From NCBI GenBank assembly GCA_963851295.1, contig CAWKOS010000001.1, positions 1 through 64,000 on the forward strand: a stretch of DNA of 64,000 bases. Direction: 5' to 3'. Of the stretch, positions 52,611 to 60,988 are shown piece after piece; position 1 is the stretch's first letter; the number at the start of each line of letters is the position of its first letter. This DNA comes from JAOPZW01 sp963851295 (GTDB lineage Bacteria; Actinomycetota; Thermoleophilia; Solirubrobacterales; Solirubrobacteraceae). The translations under genes were made by a program, and so were the position numbers. The notes beneath the pieces are model-generated. The model was not told where the DNA came from and ran no database searches. It worked only from the letters and a program-made list of their open reading frames with translations.

Positions 52611-52799
52611 CTGTACGACCCGAGCAGGTTGTTCGGCGTCCCCGCCGCGCCGGCGTGGGCGCGAACAGCTCACCGAGGGAGACCAGCCCGCCGCGCCGCC
52701 GCGCCCGCGGGGGGCGCCGCCGGCCCCCAGGGGGCGCCGAACGTCGGTCTTCCCCCATCCACACGGGGTATAACCGACGTTCGACCCCCCGGGCCTAGC
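52603..52799. repeat. Palindromic dispersed element, copy B (CTAG-bounded)
   Basis: A unit bounded by direct repeats GGGCCTAGC at 52603-52611 and 52791-52799. Its body 52617-52794 matches 16252-16428 (copy A) with only scattered differences, including the central hairpin GAACGTCGGT (52739-52748) with ACCGACGTTC (52773-52782). It lacks the last 90 or so nt of copy A, so the long outer palindrome is not closed here. The left CTAG supplies the stop codon of the permease gene. The remaining 130 nt to the GH1 gene (52800-52929) hold nothing recognisable. No coding frame is credible within it. Confidence 0.8.
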
Positions 52800-52929
52800 G
52801 TCGCTTCGGGCGGCGACCGCGACGGCGCGTCCGGGTCTAGCGCGCCGCCGCGGGTTCACCGCCGCTTCGAGAGGCGATCGCCGTCCCGCGATCGCCAGGG
52901 GTGTCGAAGTCGAGCGCTCCCGGTCTCCA

Positions 52930-54321
52930 TCACCGCGCGCCTCGCGCGCGCACGCGCGCGATGAAGTCCCGGTACCACAGCGCGGAGCGCTTGAAGACGC
53001 GGGCCTGGGTGGTGAAGTCGACGTGGACGATCCCGAAGCGCTTGTCGTAGCCCGCTTCCCACTCGAAGTTGTCCAGCAGCGACCAGACGCAGTAACGGCG
53101 GACGTCGACGCCGTCGGCCACGGCGCGCGCGACGGCCGCGAGGTGGTCCTGGAGGTAGGCGGTGCGCTCGGGGTCCTCGACGTGGCCGTTGGACGCGGGC
53201 GGGTCGTCGAAGGAGGCGCCGTTCTCGGTGATGTAGACCGGCAGCGGGCCGTAGTCGCGGCGCAGGCGCGTCAGGACCGAGTACAGGCCGTCCGGGTTGA
53301 CCTCCCACCCCATGGCGGTCGTCGGCGGCGCCGGGTCGACCTGGACTGCTCGGAGCGGCAGGCCGCACGGGGCGGCGGCCACCCGCTGGGGGTTGTAGTA
53401 GTTGACGCCGAGGAAGTCGATCGGCGCCTGGATGACCGCGAGGTCGCCCTCGCGGACCGACTCCGACGGCCCGTACAGGGCTTCGTACAGGCCGAGCATG
53501 TCCTCGGGATAGGCCCCGCGCAGCAGGGGATCCAGGAACCAGCGGTTGAGGTGGCCGTCCATCCGCCGCGCCGCGTCGCGGTCGGCGTCGCCCGCCGCCG
53601 CCGGGTGGACGGGAAAGAGGTTGAGCGCGATCCCCAGGGCGGCGCGGCCGTCGAGCTGCGAGCGCAGGGCCCGGACGGCGAGCCCGTGGGAGAGCAGCAG
53701 GTGGTGCGAGGCCCGCAGCGCCGTCGGCCAGTGGCGGATCCCCGGCGCCTTGGTCCCGTACGCGTGACCGAGGAAGGCCACGACCCACGGCTCGTTGTGG
53801 GTGATCCACTGCGACACGCTGTCGCCGAGCTCGGCGGCCACGATCGTCGCGTACTCGGCGAAGCGCAGCGCCGTGTCGCGCTCACCCCAGCCGCCCGCGT
53901 CCTGCAGCGCCTGCGGCAGGTCCCAGTGATACAGCGTCGCGATCGGCTCGATCCCCCGCTCCAGCAACCCCTCGGTCAGCCGCCGATAGAAGTCCAGCCC
54001 CGCCGCGTTGGCCGCCCCGCGGCCCGTCGGCTGCACCCGCGGCCACGCGATCGAGAAGCGATAGCTCTCCAACCCCAGCTGCGCCATGAGGTCCAGGTCG
54101 GCCTCCCAGCGGTGATAGTGATCGCACGCCGGATCGCCGGTGTCGCCGTTGGCCACGGCGCCGGGGGTCGCGCAGAAGCGATCCCAGATCGACTCGCCGC
54201 GACCATCGGCGCCCACCGCCCCCTCGATCTGGAAGGCCGCCGTCGCCGCGCCCAGGCGCACCGACCGCGGGAAGCCGGTCGCGTCGGGGCCGGCCCGGAG
54301 CTCGGGCTCGACGGCGGCCAC
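52930..54321 (-). CDS. Beta-glucosidase, GH1 family
   Basis: A 463-residue GH1 enzyme that hydrolyses beta-glucosides such as cellobiose. The family features run in order: GAATAAFQIEGAVGADGRGE, DHYHRWEADLDLMAQLGLES, the acid/base Glu in QWITHNEPW, NYYNPQRV, the nucleophile Glu in PVYITENGASFDD, and WSLLDNFEWEAGYDKRFG near the C terminus. It has no signal peptide, so it acts on imported disaccharide. The GTG start (54321) overlaps the TAG of the permease gene by one base. It ends the operon of LacI, binding protein and two permeases. Confidence 0.93.
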   Translation of the reverse strand: MAAVEPELRAGPDATGFPRSVRLGAATAAFQIEGAVGADGRGESIWDRFCATPGAVANGDTGDPACDHYHRWEADLDLMAQLGLESYRFSIAWPRVQPTGRGAANAAGLDFYRRLTEGLLERGIEPIATLYHWDLPQALQDAGGWGERDTALRFAEYATIVAAELGDSVSQWITHNEPWVVAFLGHAYGTKAPGIRHWPTALRASHHLLLSHGLAVRALRSQLDGRAALGIALNLFPVHPAAAGDADRDAARRMDGHLNRWFLDPLLRGAYPEDMLGLYEALYGPSESVREGDLAVIQAPIDFLGVNYYNPQRVAAAPCGLPLRAVQVDPAPPTTAMGWEVNPDGLYSVLTRLRRDYGPLPVYITENGASFDDPPASNGHVEDPERTAYLQDHLAAVARAVADGVDVRRYCVWSLLDNFEWEAGYDKRFGIVHVDFTTQARVFKRSALWYRDFIARVRARGAR

Positions 54322-55160
54322 TACTTCACCCCGCCGGAGGTGAGCCCGCGGACGATGTAGCGCTGCAGCGCCAGGAAGGCCACGACGACCGGCGCGCTGA
54401 CGACGATCGCGGCCGCCATGAGCTGGTTCCAGTAGACGCTGCTCTGCGAGGCGTAGTTGCGCAGCCCGATGGCCAGCGTCCGCGTCGCGTCCGTGGTCAG
54501 GACCGAGGCGAACAGCACCTCTCCCCACGCCGTGATGAAGGCGAAGATCGCCACCGCCACGATGCCGGGCAGGCTGACCGGGATGAGGATCCGGAAGAGC
54601 GCCCCCAGCGGGGTCGCGCCGTCGACCAGCGCCGCCTGCTCGAGCTCGCGCGGGATCGAGTCGAAGTACCCCACGAGCATCCAGATCGAGAAGGGCAGCG
54701 AGAAGGTCAGGTAGGTGATGATCAGACCCAGCCGCGTCCCGTAGAGGGCCACGCCCGTGCTGCGCTCGAGGTTGACGAAGATCACGAAGAGCGGCAGCAG
54801 GAAGAGGATCCCCGGGAACATCTGGGTCGACAGGACGGTCAGGGTGAAGGCGCTGCGGCCGCGGAAGCGGTAGCGGCTGATCGCGTAGGCGGCGAAGATC
54901 GCGAGCGTCACCGAGCACACGGTCGCGGCCACCGACACGACCAGGCTGTTCACGAAGTAGTGGGCCAGCGGGATCGTGTGCCAGATGTCGACGTACGGCC
55001 GCAGCGTCACGTGGGACGGGATCCACGTGAAGTGGCCGCGCACGTCGCCGAGCGGCTTGATCGACGAGACGACGATCGTGTACAGCGGGAAGAGCGTCAC
55101 GAAGGTCAGGATCGCCAGGCCGAGGGCCCGCGTGAGCTTGGCGCGGACGCCCTCACGCAT
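54321..55160 (-). CDS. Sugar ABC transporter permease, MalG-type
   Basis: A 279-residue inner-membrane permease of CUT1 carbohydrate transporters with six helices. The EAA loop is readable as ELEQAALVDGATPLGALFRI followed by LIPVSLPGIVAVAIF. The N-terminal part has LFPLYTIVVSSIKPLGDVRG, typical of MalG. It pairs with the MalF-type gene upstream, whose end it overlaps by 8 nt. No ATPase gene is present in the cluster, so a shared MsiK-type ATPase coded elsewhere probably powers it, as in many actinobacteria. Confidence 0.93.
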   Translation of the reverse strand: MREGVRAKLTRALGLAILTFVTLFPLYTIVVSSIKPLGDVRGHFTWIPSHVTLRPYVDIWHTIPLAHYFVNSLVVSVAATVCSVTLAIFAAYAISRYRFRGRSAFTLTVLSTQMFPGILFLLPLFVIFVNLERSTGVALYGTRLGLIITYLTFSLPFSIWMLVGYFDSIPRELEQAALVDGATPLGALFRILIPVSLPGIVAVAIFAFITAWGEVLFASVLTTDATRTLAIGLRNYASQSSVYWNQLMAAAIVVSAPVVVAFLALQRYIVRGLTSGGVK

Positions 55161-56127
55161 GGCGCTCGCCCCCGCCGATCCTGAAGACCCGGATGTAGAG
55201 GATCGAGACGACCATGAGGAAGACCAGGAGCAGCACCGACATGGCGGACCCGAGCCCGAAGTTGAGGTTCACGAACGAGTTGACGTAGATGTGCAGCGAG
55301 AGCAGGTCCGCGGCGTGCGGTGGGGCCGGCCCGAAGAGCACGTACGGGGTGTTGAACTCATTGAAGGTCCAGAGGAAGAGGATCAGGATGAGGACGCCCG
55401 TCACCGGGGCGAGCAGCGGGAGCGTGATCGAGCGCCACTGGCGGAAGGGGCCCGCGCCGTCGACGGCCGCCGCCTCGTAGAGCTCCCTCGGGATGTTCTG
55501 GATCCCCGCGAGGGTCATCAGGAACGCGAACGGCCACAGTCGCCACACCGTGGTCATGACGATGCTCCAGAAGGCGTCGTTGCCCAGCAGCCAGAACGGG
55601 CGGTGGCCGGTCACGTGCAGGTCGTCGACGAGCAGCGTGTTGAGCGCCCCGTTGTCGCGATCGAGCATGAAGCTCCAGGCGATCACCGCCACGTAGACGG
55701 GCATCGCGTAGGGGATCAGGAAGAGGGTGCGAAACCAGCGCTGGCCGCGGAACTCGGAGTTGACGAGCAGCGCCCCCGCCATGCCCAGCGCCCACGACAG
55801 CCCCACCACGAGGACCGTGAAGGCGATCGTGACCTCGAAGGAGTGCAGGACGTCGCGACCGATCGGCGAGCCGAACGACAGCCCGAGGCGGTAGTTGTCC
55901 AGCCCCGCCCACGGCGCCCGCCTCCAGTCGCGGATGTAGAACTGCGTGAGCTTCAGGAAGCTGACCCCGACGCCCGCCAGGAGCGGGACGATGTGGATCA
56001 GCAGCTCGAAGCACAACGCCGGCAGGACGAGCAGGTACGGCAGCCAGCGGCCCTCCAGGACCCGGAGCCGGCGGCTCCGGGTCCGCGAGGTCCTGGCGGT
56101 CGTGGCGCTCCCGCGAATCGAAGCCAC
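55153..56127 (-). CDS. Sugar ABC transporter permease, MalF-type
   Basis: A 324-residue permease, partner of the MalG-type protein. Six or seven helices are visible, the first at about 33-58. The EAA motif reads ELYEAAAVDGAGPFRQWRSI followed by TLPLLAPVTGVL. The C terminus LLLVFLMVVSILYIRVFRIG is characteristic. The start is a GTG at 56127, 13 nt after the binding protein stop. CUT1 systems import oligosaccharides; with a GH1 enzyme downstream, beta-glucosides are the probable cargo. Confidence 0.92.
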   Translation of the reverse strand: MASIRGSATTARTSRTRSRRLRVLEGRWLPYLLVLPALCFELLIHIVPLLAGVGVSFLKLTQFYIRDWRRAPWAGLDNYRLGLSFGSPIGRDVLHSFEVTIAFTVLVVGLSWALGMAGALLVNSEFRGQRWFRTLFLIPYAMPVYVAVIAWSFMLDRDNGALNTLLVDDLHVTGHRPFWLLGNDAFWSIVMTTVWRLWPFAFLMTLAGIQNIPRELYEAAAVDGAGPFRQWRSITLPLLAPVTGVLILILFLWTFNEFNTPYVLFGPAPPHAADLLSLHIYVNSFVNLNFGLGSAMSVLLLVFLMVVSILYIRVFRIGGGERHA

Positions 56128-56140
56128 GAGCGCGCGTCGC

Positions 56141-57475
56141 CTACCCGGCGGCCGCCATCTTCTCGTTGGCGTCGCTCAGCGCGGCCTTGACCTGCGCCTC
56201 CGAGACGCTGCCCTTGCTGGCCGCCGTGGCGATCAGCCCCTTGACCGCCGCGCCGATGAACTGCTCCATCTGGCCCTCCTGCGCGATCTCGGGCATCGGG
56301 GCCGCGTGGTCGGCGAGGATCCCGTTGTAGGTCTTCAGGTTCGGCGAGCTGAAGGCCGGGTCGCTCTGGGCCTCCTTGACCACCGGCAGGCTGTTGAACT
56401 GCTGGTTGAGGATCACCTGCTCGGCCGGCGAGGTCAGGAACTTCACGAAGGCCAGCGCCGCGTCCTTGTGCTGGGTGTTCTGGAAGACCGAGACGTTGAT
56501 CCCGGCCACGTGGGTCATGATCGGGTTGCTCGAGCCGTCGAGCACCGGAACGTCGGCGACCGCGAAGTCCTTCATGCCGGCGGCCTTGAGGTTGTTCTCG
56601 GTGTTGTTCTGGGAGATCAGCATCCCGGTCTTGCCCTTGGCGAAGAGGTCGCTGGCCTCCGGACCCTGGGCGTAGGTGGCGTCGTTGGGACGGACGACCT
56701 TGTTGTCGCCCATGAGGTCCACGTACGCCTTGACCGCCTTGACCTCCTCGGGCGAGTCGAACTGCGGCTTGTCGCCGTCGAAGAGGTTGTGACCGAGCTG
56801 CTGGCCGAGGATGAAGGCGAAGTGCGCGCCCTCGCTGATCGACCCGCCCTCGAGCGTGACCCCGTACTGGTCCGTCGGCTTGGTCAGCTTCTTGGCGTCC
56901 GCGACGAACTCCGACCACGTCTTCGGCGGCGAGGCGATGCCCGCCTGCTTGAAGAGCTTGGAGTTGTAGAAGAGCGCGTACGCCAGGCCGTACAGCGGCA
57001 CCGAGGTCGGGGTCTGGCCCTCCGCGCCGGTCGCCGAGAACGACGAGCCGACGAACTTGTCCTTGCCGCCGATCTCGCCCAGGGTCCCGCCGTCGAAGGA
57101 CAGGAACGCGCCCGTCGCCTGCAGCGACGCCGACCACGTGTTGCCGATGTTGAGGACGTCGGGGCCCTTGCCGCTCGTCGTGGCCGCCGTGATGTTGTTG
57201 AACAGGTCGGCCCAGCCGATGACCTTCAGGTTCACCTTCACGCCGGTCTGGCTGGTGAACTTGTCGAGCTCGGGCTTGAGCAGCTTGTAATCCGTGGGGA
57301 CGTCCTTGGCCTGGTTGGAGGCCCAGTAGGTGATCGTCTGCCCCTTCAGGCTCTTGGCCGTCGACGCCGAGGACGTCGACGAGCTCTTCTTGTCGTTGCT
57401 GCTTCCGCCACAGGCCGCCACGACCAGGGCGACCACCACTGCAAGCGGCCACGCGACCGCGAGCTTCTTGCGCAT
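56141..57475 (-). CDS. Sugar ABC transporter substrate-binding lipoprotein
   Basis: A 444-residue extracellular binding protein of family 1. The signal peptide LAVAWPLAVVVALVVAACGG ends in a lipobox with Cys at about 22, followed by a Ser-rich linker. The binding fold begins GQTITYWASNQAKDVPTDYK and shows the PLYGLAYALFYNSKLFKQAG motif used for family assignment. It delivers ligand to the MalF/MalG-type permeases. A strong ribosome site (AGGAGGAG on the minus strand) precedes the ATG at 57475. The LacI gene lies upstream, 70 nt away, on the same strand. Confidence 0.93.
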   Translation of the reverse strand: MRKKLAVAWPLAVVVALVVAACGGSSNDKKSSSTSSASTAKSLKGQTITYWASNQAKDVPTDYKLLKPELDKFTSQTGVKVNLKVIGWADLFNNITAATTSGKGPDVLNIGNTWSASLQATGAFLSFDGGTLGEIGGKDKFVGSSFSATGAEGQTPTSVPLYGLAYALFYNSKLFKQAGIASPPKTWSEFVADAKKLTKPTDQYGVTLEGGSISEGAHFAFILGQQLGHNLFDGDKPQFDSPEEVKAVKAYVDLMGDNKVVRPNDATYAQGPEASDLFAKGKTGMLISQNNTENNLKAAGMKDFAVADVPVLDGSSNPIMTHVAGINVSVFQNTQHKDAALAFVKFLTSPAEQVILNQQFNSLPVVKEAQSDPAFSSPNLKTYNGILADHAAPMPEIAQEGQMEQFIGAAVKGLIATAASKGSVSEAQVKAALSDANEKMAAAG

Positions 57476-57545
57476 TCTTGTCTCCTCCTACGCCAACGAC
57501 TTCGGGTTCACCGTCGCTCCCGGACTGCTGGTCTGTGCCCCGCGA

Positions 57546-58643
57546 TCACCCCCTTCTCCGCGCCCGCCGCGGTCCCGTGGTGGAGTCGCGGACGATCAGC
57601 TCGACGGGGATCTCGCGCGGGCCGGGCAGGTCGCCCTCGCCCGAGATCAGGGCCATGAGCGCCGCGCCCGCGGCGCCGCCCAGCGCGGCCTTGTCCTGGC
57701 GCAGCGTCGTGAGCGGCGGGTGGACGTAGCCGGCGAGCTGGATGTCGTCGAAGCCGACGATCGAGACGTCGCCCGGCACGGCGCGGCCGGCCTCGGCGAC
57801 CGCGCGGATCGCTCCGAGGGCCATGAGGTCCGAGGCGGCGACCACCGCGGTGGGCGGCTCGGCGAGCGCGAGCAGCCGCGCCATCGCGTCGTGGCCGCTG
57901 TCGACGTAGAAGTCCCCGTAGGCGACGTACTCGTCGCGATAGGCGAGCCCGAGCGACTGGACCTCGGCGCGGTAGGCGCGCAGGCGATCGGCGCCCGGCT
58001 TGGTCTCCAGCAGCCCGGTGATCGTCGCGATCCGGCGATGGCCGAGCGCGTGCAGATGGTGGATGGCGGCCGCGATCCCGGCCTCGTTGTCGGAGATCAC
58101 GAAGTTCGCGCGCCCGCCCGTCAGCTCGACGTCGATGCCCACGCACGGCACCTCCGCACGCACGAGCCGCCGCACCTCCGGATCGTCGGGGTCGACGCCG
58201 ATCAGCACGACGCCCTCGACGTTGTGATGGCGAGCGTGCCTGACGTAGGAGTGCTCGCCCGGGCCGCCGAGACGCTCGCGCGCGAAGAGCAGCAGGTCGT
58301 ACCCGCCGGGACCGATCGCGTTCTTGAGTCCGACGAGGACCTCGAGGAAGAACGGGTGCTGCAGGTCGGGATGGCCCTCCCCCGTCTCGAGGAAGACGCC
58401 CACGACGCCGGAGCGCTGGGTCACGAGGCTGCGGGCGGCGGCCGCCGGCGTGTAGTCGAGCTCGGCGGCGAGGCGCATGATGCGCTCGCGCGTCTCGGGG
58501 CGCACGTCGGCGTAACCGTTCAGCGCCCGCGACACCGTGCCGATCGACACGCCGCTGAGGCGCGCGAGCTGGCGTATGTCGATCCTTTGCCTGGGAGCGT
58601 GCGACAAGGGTCTTGGGGTGTCGCGGGCGCCGACGGCACCCAT
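57546..58643 (-). CDS. LacI-family transcriptional regulator
   Basis: A 365-residue LacI regulator. The HTH and hinge are IDIRQLARLSGVSIGTVSRA and LNGYADVRPETRERIMRLAA, followed by the sugar-binding core with SGVVGVFLETGEG, VEGVVLIGVDPDD and VPGDVSIVGFDDIQLAGYVH. It most likely represses the uptake operon until a beta-glucoside or derived sugar binds. I place the start at ATG 58643; an in-frame start at 58718 would add a Cys-containing extension without domain support. A perfect AAACGTTT palindrome lies upstream. Confidence 0.92.
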   Translation of the reverse strand: MGAVGARDTPRPLSHAPRQRIDIRQLARLSGVSIGTVSRALNGYADVRPETRERIMRLAAELDYTPAAAARSLVTQRSGVVGVFLETGEGHPDLQHPFFLEVLVGLKNAIGPGGYDLLLFARERLGGPGEHSYVRHARHHNVEGVVLIGVDPDDPEVRRLVRAEVPCVGIDVELTGGRANFVISDNEAGIAAAIHHLHALGHRRIATITGLLETKPGADRLRAYRAEVQSLGLAYRDEYVAYGDFYVDSGHDAMARLLALAEPPTAVVAASDLMALGAIRAVAEAGRAVPGDVSIVGFDDIQLAGYVHPPLTTLRQDKAALGGAAGAALMALISGEGDLPGPREIPVELIVRDSTTGPRRARRRG

Positions 58644-58716
58644 CCGCGGCGCACCGTAGGACGGCCCCGCGTGCCCGATGGCGTCCCGGCATGACAAGAC
58701 CCCCCACCTGGGGGAC

Positions 58717-58724
58717 AAACGTTT
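58717..58724. promoter_or_regulatory. Candidate LacI-type operator
   Basis: AAACGTTT is a perfect 8-bp palindrome with a central CG, the usual core of LacI-family operators, 74-81 nt upstream of the LacI start. AT-rich sequence here stands out from the GC-rich background. A second imperfect palindrome, GGAATGATCGTTCC at 58762-58775, lies further on. The region 58644-58882 between LacI and the histidine kinase contains no gene. Confidence 0.4.
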
Positions 58725-58882
58725 TTGGAAGTCCGAGTGGGAATTTCCGGTGAAAGGTGCTGGAATGATCGTTCCGGAGCGGCATTCCCGATTTGAGGGC
58801 CTTCATCGTGGCCGTGCGACAGGTGACCGTTGGCCAAAAGCCTTTACGCGAATTTCACGCGCCCTCGCGCAGTCTCTCGCCC

Positions 58883-59962
58883 GTGTCTGGCGATGCCCGG
58901 GCGATCGGCGTCTCCGCTGCCGTCCTCGAGCGGCTCGTCGAGGCGGTCGTCCGCGCCGACGCCGGCGCCGACGACTTCTACAGCCGCATCGCCGAGGCGG
59001 TCTGCGACCTGGCCCCGATGCGCACGGCGATCGTCCTGCGCCACGACGAGATCCTCGGCCGCCTGACCCGGGTCGGCGCCCACGGGCCCGACGCGGAAGG
59101 CGCCGCCGCGGCGCCGTGGTGGCCGTCGGCGGCGTCCGCCCATGCGGCGCTCGCCCATGGCGGCGTGCGCGAGGTCCCCGGCGCCGGCGGGAGCGGCGCC
59201 CTCGCGGTGTGCACGCCGATGGTCGCCGCCGGCCGGACCGTGGGCGTCATCGTGTCCGATCGCGGCTCGCCGGCCGTCCCGCTCTCGGTCGCCGACCGGG
59301 CGCTGCTGTCGGGGATCGGCCGGGCGGCGGCCCTGGCGGCGTCGGCGCGCATCGCGACGGCCCGCCGCGACCAGCTGCGCCGAGCCACCGAGCGCGTCGA
59401 GCTGGGGCGCGAGCTCCACGATCGCGTGATCCAGCGGCTGTTCGGCGTGTCGCTCGCCCTGGGGGCCAACGGCGAGCTGGAGGGGGCGACACGGCGGCGC
59501 TGCGCCGACGAGGTCCAGGCCGCGCTGGCGGACCTGCGCGCGGCGCTCGCGCGGCCCGCGGGGGTCGCGGCGCCGCCCGCGGCGGGATCGACCCTGCGCG
59601 AGCTGGCCGAGCGCCTGGCGGCGCGCCACCCGCAGCTCTCGCTCGCCCTCGATTGGCCGGCGGAGGTCGGCATCCCCCCCGCCCTCGAGGCTCCTCTGCA
59701 GTCGATCCTCTGCGAGCTCGTGCGCAACGTGGCCAAGCACGCGACCCCGACGCGGACCGACGTCCGCGTCGCGCTGGCCGACGACACCCTCGAGCTGAGC
59801 GTGGCCAACGACGGAGCGGCGCCGGGGCCGGCGCCAGCGGGCACCGGGCTGCGGCTCGCCGCCTTCGACGCGCTGCGCGCCGGCGGCGTCCTGCAGCTGG
59901 GGCCGCACGAGGGTGATCGCTGGCAGGCCCGCGTCTCGGTCCCCGTGGGCGGCAAGGGCTGA
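58883..59962 (+). CDS. NarL-type sensor histidine kinase with GAF domain, soluble
   Basis: A 359-residue kinase without membrane helices. A GAF-like sensor occupies about residues 10-165 (MRTAIVLRHDEILGRLTRVG, then RTVGVIVSDRGSPAV). The dimerisation/phospho-acceptor helix is VELGRELHDRVIQRLFGVSL with the His of HisKA_3, and the ATPase core has LCELVRNVAKHATPTRTDVR and the final glycine loop APAGTGLRLAAFDAL. It is of the DevS/NarX class. The GTG at 58883 is the first convincing start. The stop overlaps the regulator start (TGATG). Confidence 0.88.
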   Translation: MSGDARAIGVSAAVLERLVEAVVRADAGADDFYSRIAEAVCDLAPMRTAIVLRHDEILGRLTRVGAHGPDAEGAAAAPWWPSAASAHAALAHGGVREVPGAGGSGALAVCTPMVAAGRTVGVIVSDRGSPAVPLSVADRALLSGIGRAAALAASARIATARRDQLRRATERVELGRELHDRVIQRLFGVSLALGANGELEGATRRRCADEVQAALADLRAALARPAGVAAPPAAGSTLRELAERLAARHPQLSLALDWPAEVGIPPALEAPLQSILCELVRNVAKHATPTRTDVRVALADDTLELSVANDGAAPGPAPAGTGLRLAAFDALRAGGVLQLGPHEGDRWQARVSVPVGGKG

Positions 59963-60606
59963 TGGCGCTCGGGACGGCCGGACGGCCCACGCCGCAGCTG
60001 GGCATCCGCGACGGCCGGCGCCTGCGCGTGCTCGTCGTCGACGACCACGAGGTCGTGCAATGGGGCCTGCGGCTCATGCTCGGCCGCCAACCGTGGGTCG
60101 AGCGCTGCGTGGTGGCCACCGACGGGCCCCAGGCCGAGGCGCTCAGCCACCGCTACGAGCCCCACGTCGCGGTGATCGACCTCTTCGTCGGCGAGGAGTC
60201 GGGCATGGACCTGTGCGAGCGCCTGCGCGCGGTCGTGCCCTGGCTGCGGGTGCTCCTCATCTCCGGCGCGGGCACGATCTCGCCGACGGCGGCCCGCGCG
60301 GTGGGCGCGAGCGGGTTCCTGGCCAAGGACACCGCGGCCGACCGGATCGTCGACGCCGTCGGACGCATCGGGGTGGGCGAGACGGTCTTCCAGCGCGGCG
60401 ACGCGCCGGTGACCTGGCTCTCCGAGCGCGAGCGCCAGGTCCTCGGGCTCATGGCCGCGGGCGCCACCAACCCCGAGATCGCCGACGCCCTGCACCTCTC
60501 GCGCCACACCATCAAGGAGTACACGAGCTCGCTCTACCGCCGCCTGGGCGCGCGCAACCGCATGGAGGCCGTCCGCCAGGCCCAGCGGCTGGGGCTCGTG
60601 ACGTGA
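59962..60606 (+). CDS. NarL/LuxR-family response regulator
   Basis: A 214-residue response regulator. The receiver has LRVLVVDDHEVVQWGLRLML at the start, the Asp acceptor in HVAVIDLFVGEESG, Ser in VLLISGAG and Lys in SGFLAKDTAADR. The LuxR HTH is SERERQVLGLMAAGATNPEI and DALHLSRHTIKEYTSSLYRR. It is coupled to the kinase upstream by a TGATG junction. The DGPF-ECF42 module starts 29 nt further on and could be under its control. Confidence 0.93.
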   Translation: MALGTAGRPTPQLGIRDGRRLRVLVVDDHEVVQWGLRLMLGRQPWVERCVVATDGPQAEALSHRYEPHVAVIDLFVGEESGMDLCERLRAVVPWLRVLLISGAGTISPTAARAVGASGFLAKDTAADRIVDAVGRIGVGETVFQRGDAPVTWLSERERQVLGLMAAGATNPEIADALHLSRHTIKEYTSSLYRRLGARNRMEAVRQAQRLGLVT

Positions 60607-60634
60607 CCATCGCAACCCGCCGCCGGGAGGCGCC

Positions 60635-60988
60635 GTGCCCCACTACCTCATGCTGATCTACGCGCCCTCCGAGGGGCCGCCGCCGTCGGTGCGTCTCGAC
60701 GAGCAGATGACGCGATGGGAGGACTTCACCGCGAGCCTGCAGGAGGCCGGGCTGCTCGTCGGCGCCGACCGGCTGCACGCCGTCGACGCCGCCCGGACCC
60801 TCCGCGTCCGGGGTGGCGAGACCCAGATCACCGACGGCCCGTTCGCGACGACGAAGGAGTTCCTGGCCGGCTACTACCTCGTCCAGGCACCCGACATGGA
60901 CACCGTCCTCGAGCATGCCCGGCGCGTGCCGCACATCGACTACGGGACGGTCGAGGTGCGGCCGATCGCGGGCCGCGATCCCGAGTGA
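60635..60988 (+). CDS. DGPF-domain (YCII-like) protein linked to ECF42 (module 2)
   Basis: A 117-residue DGPF protein: PHYLMLIYAPSEG at the start, TQITDGPFATTKEFLAGYYL with the motif that names the family, and VEVRPIAGRDPE at the end. GTG 60635 is the start, with GGGAGG about 9 nt upstream. Its stop overlaps the ECF42 start (GTGA). It is an intact counterpart of the module at 29687-31200 and shares the same order. Confidence 0.92.
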   Translation: MPHYLMLIYAPSEGPPPSVRLDEQMTRWEDFTASLQEAGLLVGADRLHAVDAARTLRVRGGETQITDGPFATTKEFLAGYYLVQAPDMDTVLEHARRVPHIDYGTVEVRPIAGRDPE

